From assembly GCF_900101105.1 (NCBI RefSeq), contig NZ_FNGA01000002.1, positions 248,001 to 312,000 on the forward strand: a stretch of DNA of 64,000 nucleotides. The letters run 5' to 3'. Positions 35,094 through 44,122 of the stretch are shown piece after piece (the stretch's first letter is position 1; each line of letters begins with the position of its first letter). The position numbers and the translations under genes are program-made. The notes under the pieces are model-generated. The model had not been told where the DNA came from. It searched no databases and worked only from the letters and a program-made list of their open reading frames with translations. Source of the DNA: Maridesulfovibrio ferrireducens. GTDB lineage: Bacteria; Desulfobacterota; Desulfovibrionia; Desulfovibrionales; Desulfovibrionaceae.

Positions 35094-36551
35094 CTACTTT
35101 ATACCCTTGCCGCCTTTACTAAACGCCTTGATACATTTGCAGACCTTCCTAACCTCTTCAAGCGGCAAGGTGTTCCCTGTAGGTAGGCTGATACCAACTT
35201 CTTGCAATTTCTGAGCCACAGGAAAGCAGCCCGACACATGACATCTCTTATAAGCAGGCTGACTATGTAGCGCGGGGAAAAACGGACGGGAATCAATACC
35301 AACCTCATTTAAACGGGATATCAAAGAATCTCGATCGAGTCCGAATTCATCTTTGTCTACAAGGACAGTGTAAAGCCAAAAAATACTTTCAATTCCAGAC
35401 TGCTCTTCAGGAAGAACTAATCCAGGAATACCTGTTAAACCTTTCTGATATTCTCTGACAACTTCTTTGCGGGAACTTAAGAAAAATTCAATCTGTTCCA
35501 TCTGAGCAAGGCCCACGGCAGCCTGAAGATTTGTTAATCGATAATTAAACCCTGCATAATCATGCCAGTAACGTCTAGTTTTTGACAAACCATGATCCCT
35601 GAGCTGCTGCATTTTGTGATATAGAGCTTCATCTGAAGTTACTACCATTCCTCCTTCTCCGGTTGTGATAACCTTATTAGAGAAAAAACTATAACACCCT
35701 ACTGTCCCCATAGTTCCAGTCAATCTACCATTTATCCGCGCACCGAGAGATTCCGCACAATCTTCGATAACATAAAGTTTATACTCAGCGGCAATATTCA
35801 TGATTTCATCCATACAGGCAGGATGTCCATAAAGATGCACAGGTAAAATGGCTTTTGTTCTTGGAGTAAGTGCCTTACGGATAAGACTTGGCTCGATTGT
35901 CCAGTGATCAGGAGAAACATCTACAAAAACAGGACAAGCCCCGGTATGAACGACTACATTAGCACTTGCGGCAAAGGTACTGTCAGGCACAATTACCTCA
36001 TCCCCCGGACCGATACCACATGCAATAAGAGCAAGATGCAAGGCTGTCGTTCCGCTACTTGTTGTTAAAGCAAAGCAACCTCCATGAAAATCACTAAAAC
36101 TCTTTTCAAATTTCTTAACATATTCGCCTTGAGATGAAATCCAGTTTGAAACAATGCAATCGGTAACATATTTCAATTCATTTCCGGAAAGGGAAGGAGA
36201 GGCTACGGGTAACAATGCTTCCTTTTTAAATGAAAAAATATCGATAAGCCGCCCTTCTTCATCAACAATAGGAAGATGCTGAATTTTACTACTCAGCATT
36301 TTCCTATACTCACTTTGAGGACGCCCCGCCATGGAGTGAACAAAATCCCTATTTAAATAATCTACAGCAAGATCATCCAAGCTTGCTCCACTTAAAATTG
36401 CACGCCTAATATCGCCATCAGTCATTAGTCCTTTAAGGACTCCTGCACTATCTTCAAACAAGGCCATTCCATTAGTACCCTTGTTAAGGTGCTCCATAAC
36501 TTGACGCAAAGTTGATTCTAGAGGGCAAAGACTTTTATTTATTTTTGTCAT
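35094..36551 (-). CDS. CBS-domain/DegT-type aminotransferase fusion
   Basis: The product has 485 residues. Residues ~10-110 are two CBS motifs (GLMTDGDIRRAIL; HLPIVDEEGRLIDIF). Residues ~115-485 are a DegT/DnrJ/EryC1 sugar aminotransferase: TTSSGTTALHLAL, FVDVSPDHWTIEP, and the PLP-binding Lys K293 in FFSNKVITTGEGG. It probably aminates a 4-keto-6-deoxy nucleotide sugar made by the dehydratase at 26367, as LegC does. CBS domains normally sense adenine nucleotides. In the known Campylobacter legionaminic pathway a CBS pair is fused to the PtmE nucleotidyltransferase instead, so this fusion is unusual. It lies 5 bp downstream of the TIM-barrel gene. Confidence 0.88.
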   Translation of the reverse strand: MTKINKSLCPLESTLRQVMEHLNKGTNGMALFEDSAGVLKGLMTDGDIRRAILSGASLDDLAVDYLNRDFVHSMAGRPQSEYRKMLSSKIQHLPIVDEEGRLIDIFSFKKEALLPVASPSLSGNELKYVTDCIVSNWISSQGEYVKKFEKSFSDFHGGCFALTTSSGTTALHLALIACGIGPGDEVIVPDSTFAASANVVVHTGACPVFVDVSPDHWTIEPSLIRKALTPRTKAILPVHLYGHPACMDEIMNIAAEYKLYVIEDCAESLGARINGRLTGTMGTVGCYSFFSNKVITTGEGGMVVTSDEALYHKMQQLRDHGLSKTRRYWHDYAGFNYRLTNLQAAVGLAQMEQIEFFLSSRKEVVREYQKGLTGIPGLVLPEEQSGIESIFWLYTVLVDKDEFGLDRDSLISRLNEVGIDSRPFFPALHSQPAYKRCHVSGCFPVAQKLQEVGISLPTGNTLPLEEVRKVCKCIKAFSKGGKGIK

Positions 36552-36556
36552 AAAAA

Positions 36557-37438
36557 TTACCGTCCATCCTTATTGAACAGGGCGATCTGTTTATCGAGAG
36601 AGTCTAAGGACAAACCCGGCATTTCCAGAACCAGCAAAAAATTAGAATAACTACTATCTCTAAGCAAATCCATAAACCAAGCTTTTTCATGGATAGGAAG
36701 ATGTATATCGCTGCAACCATCATTGTCATGGATATGCACACCGAAAGTATAAGGAAGAAGTTTTTTTAATGCCACACAGGCATCAAACCCTAAAGTATTC
36801 GAAGTAACCTTCAAGTGCCCAAAATCTACCAATAAACCAATGTTTTCTGCCCGGGATTCATTTAAAATATAAAGAAGTTCTTCGGGGGTGGCCCCCGGTA
36901 ACAAAACATTATACCCGTCGACAAGGTTAAATTGTGCAACAACGTGGTTTTCGACAGCAATCGACACTCCACGAGCTACGGCGAAAGAACATAATCTACG
37001 GATACTGAGAATGAAATTATCAACGGCTTGATCTTTTGAAAAACGCGGCAGAGAAGTCAAAGGACAACCTAAATCTTCTGGCTCAGCATGGCAGGAAAAA
37101 CCAGCATGAACACTGTAAAAAGGAATCCCGGCAAGCTCACAAAACAAAATGGCTTTCTCTGCCAGCAACAAACTTTTTTCACGCACAGCTTTATCTTCAG
37201 CCCCAAGATTCATAACAAATGGAGAAAATGCGGGAGGGAAATAATTATGAACCAGCAAGCGAACGCCTTTTTCCCTAGAAGCCTGCAGTATTTCATCACA
37301 GGGAGGAACCCGTCCGCTAAAAGAACCCAACTCCAAGCCAGCCATTCCAAATGAAGAGACAATATCCATCATCTGAAAAACCGTTTTATCGTTGAAGCAA
37401 CTGCTCGAAAGGAAAAGCCTATCTATAGCTTTAGACAT
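36557..37438 (-). CDS. Sugar phosphate isomerase/epimerase (xylose isomerase-like TIM barrel)
   Basis: The product has 293 residues from the ATG at 37438, with AGGAGG about 11 bases upstream (an earlier in-frame Met at 37477 lies in poor context). The AP-endonuclease-2 type TIM barrel has metal-ligand-like residues: VHNYF, YSVHAGF, IAVENHV, LLVDFGHLKVT, GVHIHDND and LVLEMPG, each at a strand end. These proteins isomerise or epimerise sugars, inositols or hydroxy-keto acids. It sits between the first NeuB and the aminotransferase, so it may supply an epimer in the nonulosonate pathway in place of the missing hydrolysing 2-epimerase. That is inference. Confidence 0.75.
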   Translation of the reverse strand: MSKAIDRLFLSSSCFNDKTVFQMMDIVSSFGMAGLELGSFSGRVPPCDEILQASREKGVRLLVHNYFPPAFSPFVMNLGAEDKAVREKSLLLAEKAILFCELAGIPFYSVHAGFSCHAEPEDLGCPLTSLPRFSKDQAVDNFILSIRRLCSFAVARGVSIAVENHVVAQFNLVDGYNVLLPGATPEELLYILNESRAENIGLLVDFGHLKVTSNTLGFDACVALKKLLPYTFGVHIHDNDGCSDIHLPIHEKAWFMDLLRDSSYSNFLLVLEMPGLSLDSLDKQIALFNKDGR

Positions 37439-37489
37439 AAAACATGAAGCCTCCTGTATACATATTTTCTGCCTCACTATATAATATAA

Positions 37490-38542
37490 CTATACAAGAA
37501 ATCGGAAATAAATAAAAGAATCCTCATGAATATCGGAAGTGGCTTTCCGGCCAAGTATGTGCGGAAAATGTTTCGGACTTATCCCTAACGCAGGACGCTT
37601 AAAAGCAATATGTTTTTCATCCAGAACTGTCCCCGATTCTATATCACAAGCAGCAACGATGCTCCTCCTCATAGCTTCCCGGTTATCGAGTTCTGCTTTG
37701 CATGGACTTTTATGTCCACTACCAAGAACTTTTTCAGCTTCCCTTATCATATTTACCAGCAAAGCTAACTCTTCCGGGTCAGAAGAACTAGAATGATCTG
37801 GGCCCGGTAACCTCTTGTCGAGAGAGAAATGACGTTCCACCACACATGCCCCCAATCCCACAGACAGAGTTGCGGCAATGCATCCTTGTGTGTGGTCAGA
37901 ATACCCAACCAAAACATCCAACCCTTGGCCCATACGCTGCATTGCACGCAAATTACAATCTTCATTACGGGAGGGATAGTTCGTTGTACACTGGAGCACG
38001 ACAATCTGATCATTACCAGCATTACGCAGAGTTTGCACAGCTTCTTCCACCTCTGCAAGCGAGCACATACCTGTAGACAGCAATATAGGCTTACCTGTTT
38101 TGGCAAGCTTTTCTAAAAAAAATGGTTCCACAGCCAAAGCAGAAGCTACTTTATATGCAGGGACATCAAACCTCTCCAAAAATTCAATATCTGACAAATC
38201 GTAGGGAGTGGATAAAAAAACCAACCCAGCCCGACGGCACTCTTCAACAAGCACAGGATACCACGAAGACGGCATTTCAAGTTTTTTGAGCATATCAAAC
38301 TGAGATTCTACTACGCCCGTGTTAACTTGCTGGTATTTTGCTTTAGGAGCATCCGGAATTACAATCTTATCTGCTCTGAAAGTCTGAAATTTGATGCAAT
38401 CAGCTCCGCACTCTTTAGCTTTAGAAATCAATTGCTTTGCGAGTTCCAAATCACCATTATGATTGACCCCAGCCTCAGCAATAATGAAAACAGGGCAATC
38501 GATACCGATCTTTATACCGTCAATATTCAGTCTGGGGTGCAT
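37490..38542 (-). CDS. neuB: Nonulosonic acid synthase (NeuB family, first paralogue)
   Basis: The product has 350 residues. The canonical NeuB core is VFIIAEAGVNHNG (E23, H28), IKFQTFRADKI (K51, K59), LLSTGMCSLAEVEEA, QCTTNYPSRNED, VGYSDHT and RHFSLDKRLPGPDHSSS. A SAF (antifreeze-like) domain spans ~285-345. It condenses phosphoenolpyruvate with a 6-deoxy-2,4-diaminohexose or ManNAc-like sugar to give a sialic, legionaminic or pseudaminic acid. It leads the minus-strand nonulosonate unit (this gene, isomerase, aminotransferase, NeuA, DapA family, second NeuB). No NeuC or acetyltransferase is seen in the window. Confidence 0.9.
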   Translation of the reverse strand: MHPRLNIDGIKIGIDCPVFIIAEAGVNHNGDLELAKQLISKAKECGADCIKFQTFRADKIVIPDAPKAKYQQVNTGVVESQFDMLKKLEMPSSWYPVLVEECRRAGLVFLSTPYDLSDIEFLERFDVPAYKVASALAVEPFFLEKLAKTGKPILLSTGMCSLAEVEEAVQTLRNAGNDQIVVLQCTTNYPSRNEDCNLRAMQRMGQGLDVLVGYSDHTQGCIAATLSVGLGACVVERHFSLDKRLPGPDHSSSSDPEELALLVNMIREAEKVLGSGHKSPCKAELDNREAMRRSIVAACDIESGTVLDEKHIAFKRPALGISPKHFPHILGRKATSDIHEDSFIYFRFLV

Positions 38543-38749
38543 AGGTTTTCCAAGTTTATTTTACCAATCTAAATACAAAAAATATACTTACTTCGTAAGC
38601 AATGAAACAACAAAACAATTCAGTATAAATTTCTTATAGATAATTTCAATTACGCTCACTCTTTTTTTTAACCTTTCACAAACGCCAGATCACATCCTTC
38701 AATATAGACACAATGTATGCTCAAAGCTGATCTGCATAAATTGAAAACA

Positions 38750-39385
38750 CTAACGTTTTTTACCAGCAATCACCCGAATCTGATAATTATTATTTTTACG
38801 CGCAACTCTTTCACTCAGCGCATGAAAAATTTCAGGGCCATGCTCTTTCCAAATTTCCGTATAATTCGGTGGCCATTGATGCTGAATAGCCTGCACACTT
38901 TTTACATTATATCCAGCCTCAGCAAATAAATTACCCAGAGTCAGCTGATTCCATGTATACAAATGATTATTCCTGTCTCCCTGCTTAAACTCCTCATCAA
39001 TGGACTGATGTGGAACGACAAAAACAGCTATTCCGTTATCTTTAAGCTTGAGACGCAATTTTGAAAGGACATCCAACGGACAATAAACGTGCTCTAAGGC
39101 ATGATTGGAAACAATGCAGTCAGCCCAGTCATCTGGAATTTCTGAAACATCAGCAACACAGTTAACACCATGCTCCATTGCGGCGCGTCTAGCTGTCTCG
39201 TTCAACTCGACTCCCATCTTTTCTTTAACATTCATATTAGCAAGCAAAAATCCGCCGCCACACCCAAAATCAACAACCGAGTCCGATTCTTTATACAATC
39301 CTTGAAACTTAAAGAGATTAGCCATGCCTCCAAAAGCCCCAATATTTTTCTGCCAATTAAAATAATTTTCATCATAATGGCTCAT
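38750..39385 (-). CDS. Class I SAM-dependent methyltransferase
   Basis: The product has 211 residues. Motif I is VVDFGCGGGFLLANM. The Asp/Glu of motif II is MGVELNETARRAA, and IVSNHALEHVYCP is typical of Methyltransf_11/23 proteins with the HxLEH signature. It starts 3 bp after the stop of the 790-residue glycosyltransferase, so the two are coupled. It is likely to methylate a sugar of the surface glycan. A 207-bp gap separates it from neuB and no feature is seen there. Confidence 0.78.
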   Translation of the reverse strand: MSHYDENYFNWQKNIGAFGGMANLFKFQGLYKESDSVVDFGCGGGFLLANMNVKEKMGVELNETARRAAMEHGVNCVADVSEIPDDWADCIVSNHALEHVYCPLDVLSKLRLKLKDNGIAVFVVPHQSIDEEFKQGDRNNHLYTWNQLTLGNLFAEAGYNVKSVQAIQHQWPPNYTEIWKEHGPEIFHALSERVARKNNNYQIRVIAGKKR

Positions 39386-39388
39386 AAT

Positions 39389-41761
39389 TTATACCACCCT
39401 ATCTTCAAACATCATTTTATATACCTCGACTCCGGCAGTATTGCCAACCTGAGCCAAACGAGACTGTAAATATTCAAGAGCACGAGAAACCTTACCCACA
39501 TCAGGGGCACCGTTTCTTGATCTGCGTTCCAAAACTTCTTCATACAGGCGGGCATAACTATCCACCATTTTTTCAACTTTGAAAGACCTGCCATGTTGAG
39601 CAGCTTTCATACTCATTGCTTTGCAAAGTGAAGGACGATCCATCAACATACCAAGGCTTTGAGTAAATTGTTCCTGATTCATATAATCGGCAATTAATCC
39701 GGTTTCCCCCTCGACAACCTGTTCAGGAATTCCGCCAGTGCGGAAGGTAACGACGGGCAAACCACAAGCCATCGCCTCCATAACACAAAGCGGATGATTA
39801 TCTCCAAGGGAAGGATAAGCAAATACATCTCCCGAACTATATGCCAAAGCCAGTACATTTCTGTCAGCTATATAAGGGAAATTAATGATATTAACAGAAT
39901 CTGAATGATATGTTCCACCGATATTCAACAAGACGAGTTTAGAATTACGCTGCTGTAACTCCTTACCTGCCCTCTCAAGAAACTCACCGCCTTTACTTTG
40001 CATTCCGCCTTTGGCTGTAATAACCAGCACAAAAGCATCCTTAGGAATGCCCAGAATTTTTCGAGCCTCATCTTTCAGATATGGCTTAAAAATATTAGTA
40101 TCAATACCATTCGGAATCATTTTACAATCAAGCTTAGATAAAAAAGTCTGCTTAACAAGATCAACCAACCATTGTGAAGGACAGACCAGCGTAGTATCAA
40201 TAACAGACGAAATAATCCGTTTGTCACGAAAGAGATCTCCCGCTACATCTTTTTTCAACTGTGGGTAGTAATCAAGATGAGCACATGATTTACAACCATT
40301 ACGCCATCCTTCACATTCCAAAGAATTACCACAATGACCGGTAAATGGATTCATATCATGCAAGGTCCAGACTGTTGGCTTCAACAAACTAACCAATGGC
40401 AATGTTAGCGGGTTAAAGTAATACCCATGAATGTTGTGCATGTGCACCAGATCACTCTTTAAAAATTCAGGCTTTTGTAAAAGGTAAAAACTTGAAGCAA
40501 TATCATAATCCATCAGAGGAGTGGCAACTGTAGAAACCTGCTTTTCAATTGACTCCAAATAAAGAGGCTTACACCACGGGGCATTATTATCTGTGTCTTT
40601 AACGAAGCTGGAAACACCAAACTTTCCATCATCTCTACCGGAGAATAACTCACAAATACTATTATGTACCTGCGCCGCTCCTCCACGGCTTTCATTGGTA
40701 CTGATCTGTATTATTTTATACCCGTAAGGGCTATCTTCTTTATTTATAACAGAACGTAATACGGGGTCATCCATCTTAATATCAGGATGATCTCTTCTTC
40801 GCAGTTCTGCGCGTATATCAAGTATTCCCTGACGATAAGAATTAGAGTCTATAAATTCTTCAACGTCATCCATGGGTCTAATTTCTACAGACTTCTTTCC
40901 CGTCTTCACTTCATTCCACATTTCAACAACTTGCTTTGGATGAGGTCCGGTATATCTTTCAAGCCACCCCGGGTGAGATGTAACATTATGAAGATGAAAA
41001 GGATTATTCATCCCAAAATAATCATCGTCCATCCATTTGGGCATTTTGCGCTGAGCCTTTCCATTCCATGTAGAATAGTAAGCCACTTTTTCGCGGACCT
41101 GTTTTGGAAAAAGGAGAGAATAATGATACATATAAACGCCAACTGCAGCTAAATCCACACCTGAGAGTGGATTTATTTCACACAAACTAACGCCAGCTGG
41201 ATCTATCACAGTGGGAGGTCTATGGGTTTTATACTTGTACTCTGGTGCCCATTTAAAAATACGATGATACAGGCTTGCTCCCTGCTGCAAATATGAAGAA
41301 TCACAGATATAATCAGGAGATCCCCAAAAAGTTTTTTGTTCAAAAGAAATTTCTGTTATTTCAGGGCGTTCATCCATAAGATTACAAATAAAGTTCATAT
41401 CTTCTTCTTTATAAAACTCATCGATATCAACTTGCCAAAGCCAGTCACCAGAGACAGCCTCTGCATAGGCCTCTGACATTTGATCTTTTTCTTCCCAAAA
41501 CCCATCCCTTGTAATCAGGATAATTTTATTTTCAGGGTCTTCCTCTTCTTTAAAACGCTTTATAATCTCAAGTGTTCCATCAGTAGAATGACCGTCTGGG
41601 GAAGAAACAGCTTCTGCCCCTTTAACAGCCCCCTCCACAACTATTATTTCATGCGCATATGGATATAGCGACTTCAAACAATAGCGGTTAAAAGGCTCAC
41701 CGTTTAAAACGATGACCCCAAAACTGATTTTAGGAAGGGGGCTTTTGAGATGGGCTCCCAT
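39389..41761 (-). CDS. Bifunctional glycosyltransferase (GT2-like plus GT4)
   Basis: The product has 790 residues; AGGAG precedes the ATG. Residues ~10-250 are a GT2-like domain: FGVIVLNGEPFNRYCLKSL, HEIIVVEGA and the DxD-like WQVDIDEFY. Residues ~350-760 are a GT-B family 4 transferase: TVWTLHDMNPFTGHCG, CPSQWLVDL, MIPNGIDTNIF, DVFAYPSLGDNHPLCVMEAMACGLPV and GGIPEQVV. The E-x7-E-type motif of GT4 (EAMACGLPVV region) is present. A Cys cluster (HCGNSLECEGWRNGCKSC) lies at the start of the GT4 domain, as in several GT4 enzymes. It probably adds two sugars to a surface glycan. Downstream comes the coupled methyltransferase. Confidence 0.85.
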   Translation of the reverse strand: MGAHLKSPLPKISFGVIVLNGEPFNRYCLKSLYPYAHEIIVVEGAVKGAEAVSSPDGHSTDGTLEIIKRFKEEEDPENKIILITRDGFWEEKDQMSEAYAEAVSGDWLWQVDIDEFYKEEDMNFICNLMDERPEITEISFEQKTFWGSPDYICDSSYLQQGASLYHRIFKWAPEYKYKTHRPPTVIDPAGVSLCEINPLSGVDLAAVGVYMYHYSLLFPKQVREKVAYYSTWNGKAQRKMPKWMDDDYFGMNNPFHLHNVTSHPGWLERYTGPHPKQVVEMWNEVKTGKKSVEIRPMDDVEEFIDSNSYRQGILDIRAELRRRDHPDIKMDDPVLRSVINKEDSPYGYKIIQISTNESRGGAAQVHNSICELFSGRDDGKFGVSSFVKDTDNNAPWCKPLYLESIEKQVSTVATPLMDYDIASSFYLLQKPEFLKSDLVHMHNIHGYYFNPLTLPLVSLLKPTVWTLHDMNPFTGHCGNSLECEGWRNGCKSCAHLDYYPQLKKDVAGDLFRDKRIISSVIDTTLVCPSQWLVDLVKQTFLSKLDCKMIPNGIDTNIFKPYLKDEARKILGIPKDAFVLVITAKGGMQSKGGEFLERAGKELQQRNSKLVLLNIGGTYHSDSVNIINFPYIADRNVLALAYSSGDVFAYPSLGDNHPLCVMEAMACGLPVVTFRTGGIPEQVVEGETGLIADYMNQEQFTQSLGMLMDRPSLCKAMSMKAAQHGRSFKVEKMVDSYARLYEEVLERRSRNGAPDVGKVSRALEYLQSRLAQVGNTAGVEVYKMMFEDRVV

Positions 41762-41851
41762 GCTCTAACTCCTGTATTTTTAATTTCAAAAAAGCATATT
41801 GCTTTATCAAAAAATATAACTATTCAAATACGCCAATTCTTTCCGCCCCCA

Positions 41852-42802
41852 TTATTTAAAGGACTCTTTATTATAAAAAGACACAAAATATTCATAAGCT
41901 TCACGTAAACCTTGCTCCAGAGAAATTTTTGCCTTCCATCCTGTTTCATGCAATCTAGAAACATTGAGGAGCTTCTGGGGAGTACCATCCGGTTTATTTG
42001 TATCGAAGAGAATATCTCCGTCATAGCCGACAATCTGTTGGATAAGCAGGGCCAGATCTGAAATACTTATATCTTTACCCACACCTATATTTATAGTCTG
42101 CTCATCACTGTAATTAATCAGCAGATGCACACATGCATCCGCGAGGTCATCAACATGCATGAATTCCCGTCTAGGACTACCTGTTCCCCAGACAGTTACA
42201 GTAGGATTATCAGCTATTTTCGCTTCATGAAATTTGCGCAATAAGGCAGGGATCACATGGGAAGTCTCAAGATCATAATGATCACCCGGACCATAAATAT
42301 TGGTGGGCATAACACTTATTGCGTCAAAGCCATACTGCCGTCGATAGGCAACACACATTTTAAGGCCGGCGATTTTGGCAATAGCATAAAACTCATTTGT
42401 AGGCTCTAGAGGCCCTGTCAATAAACTTGACTCTTGAATAGGTTGTTGAGCTAATTTAGGGTAAATACATGATGAACCGAGAAAAACAAGCTTGCGCACA
42501 CCATTTCTGTATGCGGCATCAATTACATTCGTCTGAATTTGCAGGTTATCACGAATAAAATCTGCAGGGTATGAACTATTCGCCTGTATGCCCCCCACGC
42601 GGGCCGCACACAAAAAAACATATGCAGGTTTATTATTAGCAAAAAAATTATCTACAGCATGCTGATTCCGCAAATCAAGTTCAGAGCTAGTTTTAAACAG
42701 TACGCGACAAATTCTCTCTTTAACCAATCGACGAAGAATGGCTGCCCCCACAAGTCCCCTATGTCCGGCAACATAAACCAAATCGTCTGTATTAAGCTTC
42801 AT
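41852..42802 (-). CDS. fcl: GDP-L-fucose synthase
   Basis: The product has 316 residues, the family's normal length. The NADP loop is YVAGHRGLVGAAILRRL. The catalytic Ser-Tyr-Lys set is seen in FLGSSCIYPK and EFYAIAKIAG, and MPTNIYGPGDHY is diagnostic. It epimerises and reduces GDP-4-keto-6-deoxymannose to GDP-L-fucose. AGGAA lies before the ATG, which is two bases after the stop of gmd, so the two genes are one unit. Confidence 0.93.
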   Translation of the reverse strand: MKLNTDDLVYVAGHRGLVGAAILRRLVKERICRVLFKTSSELDLRNQHAVDNFFANNKPAYVFLCAARVGGIQANSSYPADFIRDNLQIQTNVIDAAYRNGVRKLVFLGSSCIYPKLAQQPIQESSLLTGPLEPTNEFYAIAKIAGLKMCVAYRRQYGFDAISVMPTNIYGPGDHYDLETSHVIPALLRKFHEAKIADNPTVTVWGTGSPRREFMHVDDLADACVHLLINYSDEQTINIGVGKDISISDLALLIQQIVGYDGDILFDTNKPDGTPQKLLNVSRLHETGWKAKISLEQGLREAYEYFVSFYNKESFK

Positions 42803-42804
42803 GA

Positions 42805-43896
42805 CTATTCCTGCGGCTGAAACAATTCAAATCCATGCTGCACACACAACCTTTCTCGTTTAGCTTCAATCAAATCCTTCTGGACCATTTCCCGAACAAG
42901 TTCCTTGAAGGAGACTTCCGGTTCCCAACCCAACTCACTTTTGGCCTTAGCCGGATCACCCAAAAGAGTTGTGACTTCAGTAGGCCTATAATAACGAGGA
43001 TCAATGGCAACAATGCATTTACCTGTTTCTTTATTTATCCCCTCTTCCTGTTCACCAGTACCACGCCACTCCACCTCAATCCCTACTTCATTTGCGGCAG
43101 CATCAACAAAATCACGTACAGAGTGTTGCTCACCTGTTGCAATGACGTAATCCTGAGGAGAATCCTGTTGAAGCATTAACCACTGCATACGCACAAAATC
43201 CTTTGCATGGCCCCAGTCACGCATGGCATTCATATTACCAAGATACAGGCAATCCTGCATACCAAGTTTAATCCGGGCTAAAGCTCTTGTAATTTTGCGA
43301 GTAACAAAGGTTTCTCCGCGCACGGGAGACTCGTGATTGAAAAGAATCCCGTTGCACGCGTACATATTATACGCTTCTCGGTAGTTGACACATATCCAGT
43401 AGCCGTAAAGTTTTGCAACAGCATATGGTGATCGTGGATAAAAAGGAGTTGTCTCCTTCTGAGGCGTCTCCTGAACGAGACCAAAAAGTTCTGATGTGGA
43501 TGCTTGATAAAATCTAGTTTTTTCCTGCAACCCTAAAATACGAATAGCCTCAAGAAGCCGCAACGTACCAAGTCCGGTTACATCTGCAGTATATTCTGGG
43601 CTCTCAAAAGACACGGCAACGTGACTTTGCGCAGCAAGGTTATACACCTCATCAGGCTGTACTTCTTGAATTATACGGATAAGATTGGAAGAATCAGAAA
43701 GATCTCCATAATGCAGAAAAAAACGACGACCCTTTTCATGGGGATCTTGGTAAAGATCATCTATCCGCTGAGTATTAAATGATGAGGCTCGACGTTTAAT
43801 GCCATGCACCTCATACCCCTTATCGAGTAAAAAACGGGCTAAATATGCCCCATCCTGCCCAGTCACTCCGGTTATAAGAGCTTTTTTCTTAGCCAT
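42805..43896 (-). CDS. gmd: GDP-mannose 4,6-dehydratase
   Basis: The product has 363 residues. The NADP site is [17 protein letters not shown] and the catalytic [10 protein letters not shown] carries Yxxx[35 protein letters not shown] and [16 protein letters not shown] are diagnostic for GMD. It makes GDP-4-keto-6-deoxy-D-mannose. GAGGA precedes the ATG. A 226-bp gap upstream, towards manB, probably contains its promoter; no boxes are convincing. Confidence 0.95.
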   Translation of the reverse strand: MAKKKALITGVTGQDGAYLARFLLDKGYEVHGIKRRASSFNTQRIDDLYQDPHEKGRRFFLHYGDLSDSSNLIRIIQEVQPDEVYNLAAQSHVAVSFESPEYTADVTGLGTLRLLEAIRILGLQEKTRFYQASTSELFGLVQETPQKETTPFYPRSPYAVAKLYGYWICVNYREAYNMYACNGILFNHESPVRGETFVTRKITRALARIKLGMQDCLYLGNMNAMRDWGHAKDFVRMQWLMLQQDSPQDYVIATGEQHSVRDFVDAAANEVGIEVEWRGTGEQEEGINKETGKCIVAIDPRYYRPTEVTTLLGDPAKAKSELGWEPEVSFKELVREMVQKDLIEAKRERLCVQHGFELFQPQE

Positions 43897-44122
43897 AACA
43901 TCCTCAAATTTATGTTCTTATATCAACAAATATTTTACCATGCACATCTAAATAAATACAAATCTACAACAATGCCCACAGCAGCTCTTTCAGAGCCAAA
44001 AAACTGACAAAAATTTATTCAACAATTATAATCATCTACCCTATGTCTATACGAATATAAAACATTATAAATGACTACAATACAATTTCCGTGCAAAACA
44101 AGCATTAACAGTAGTTCACCGC

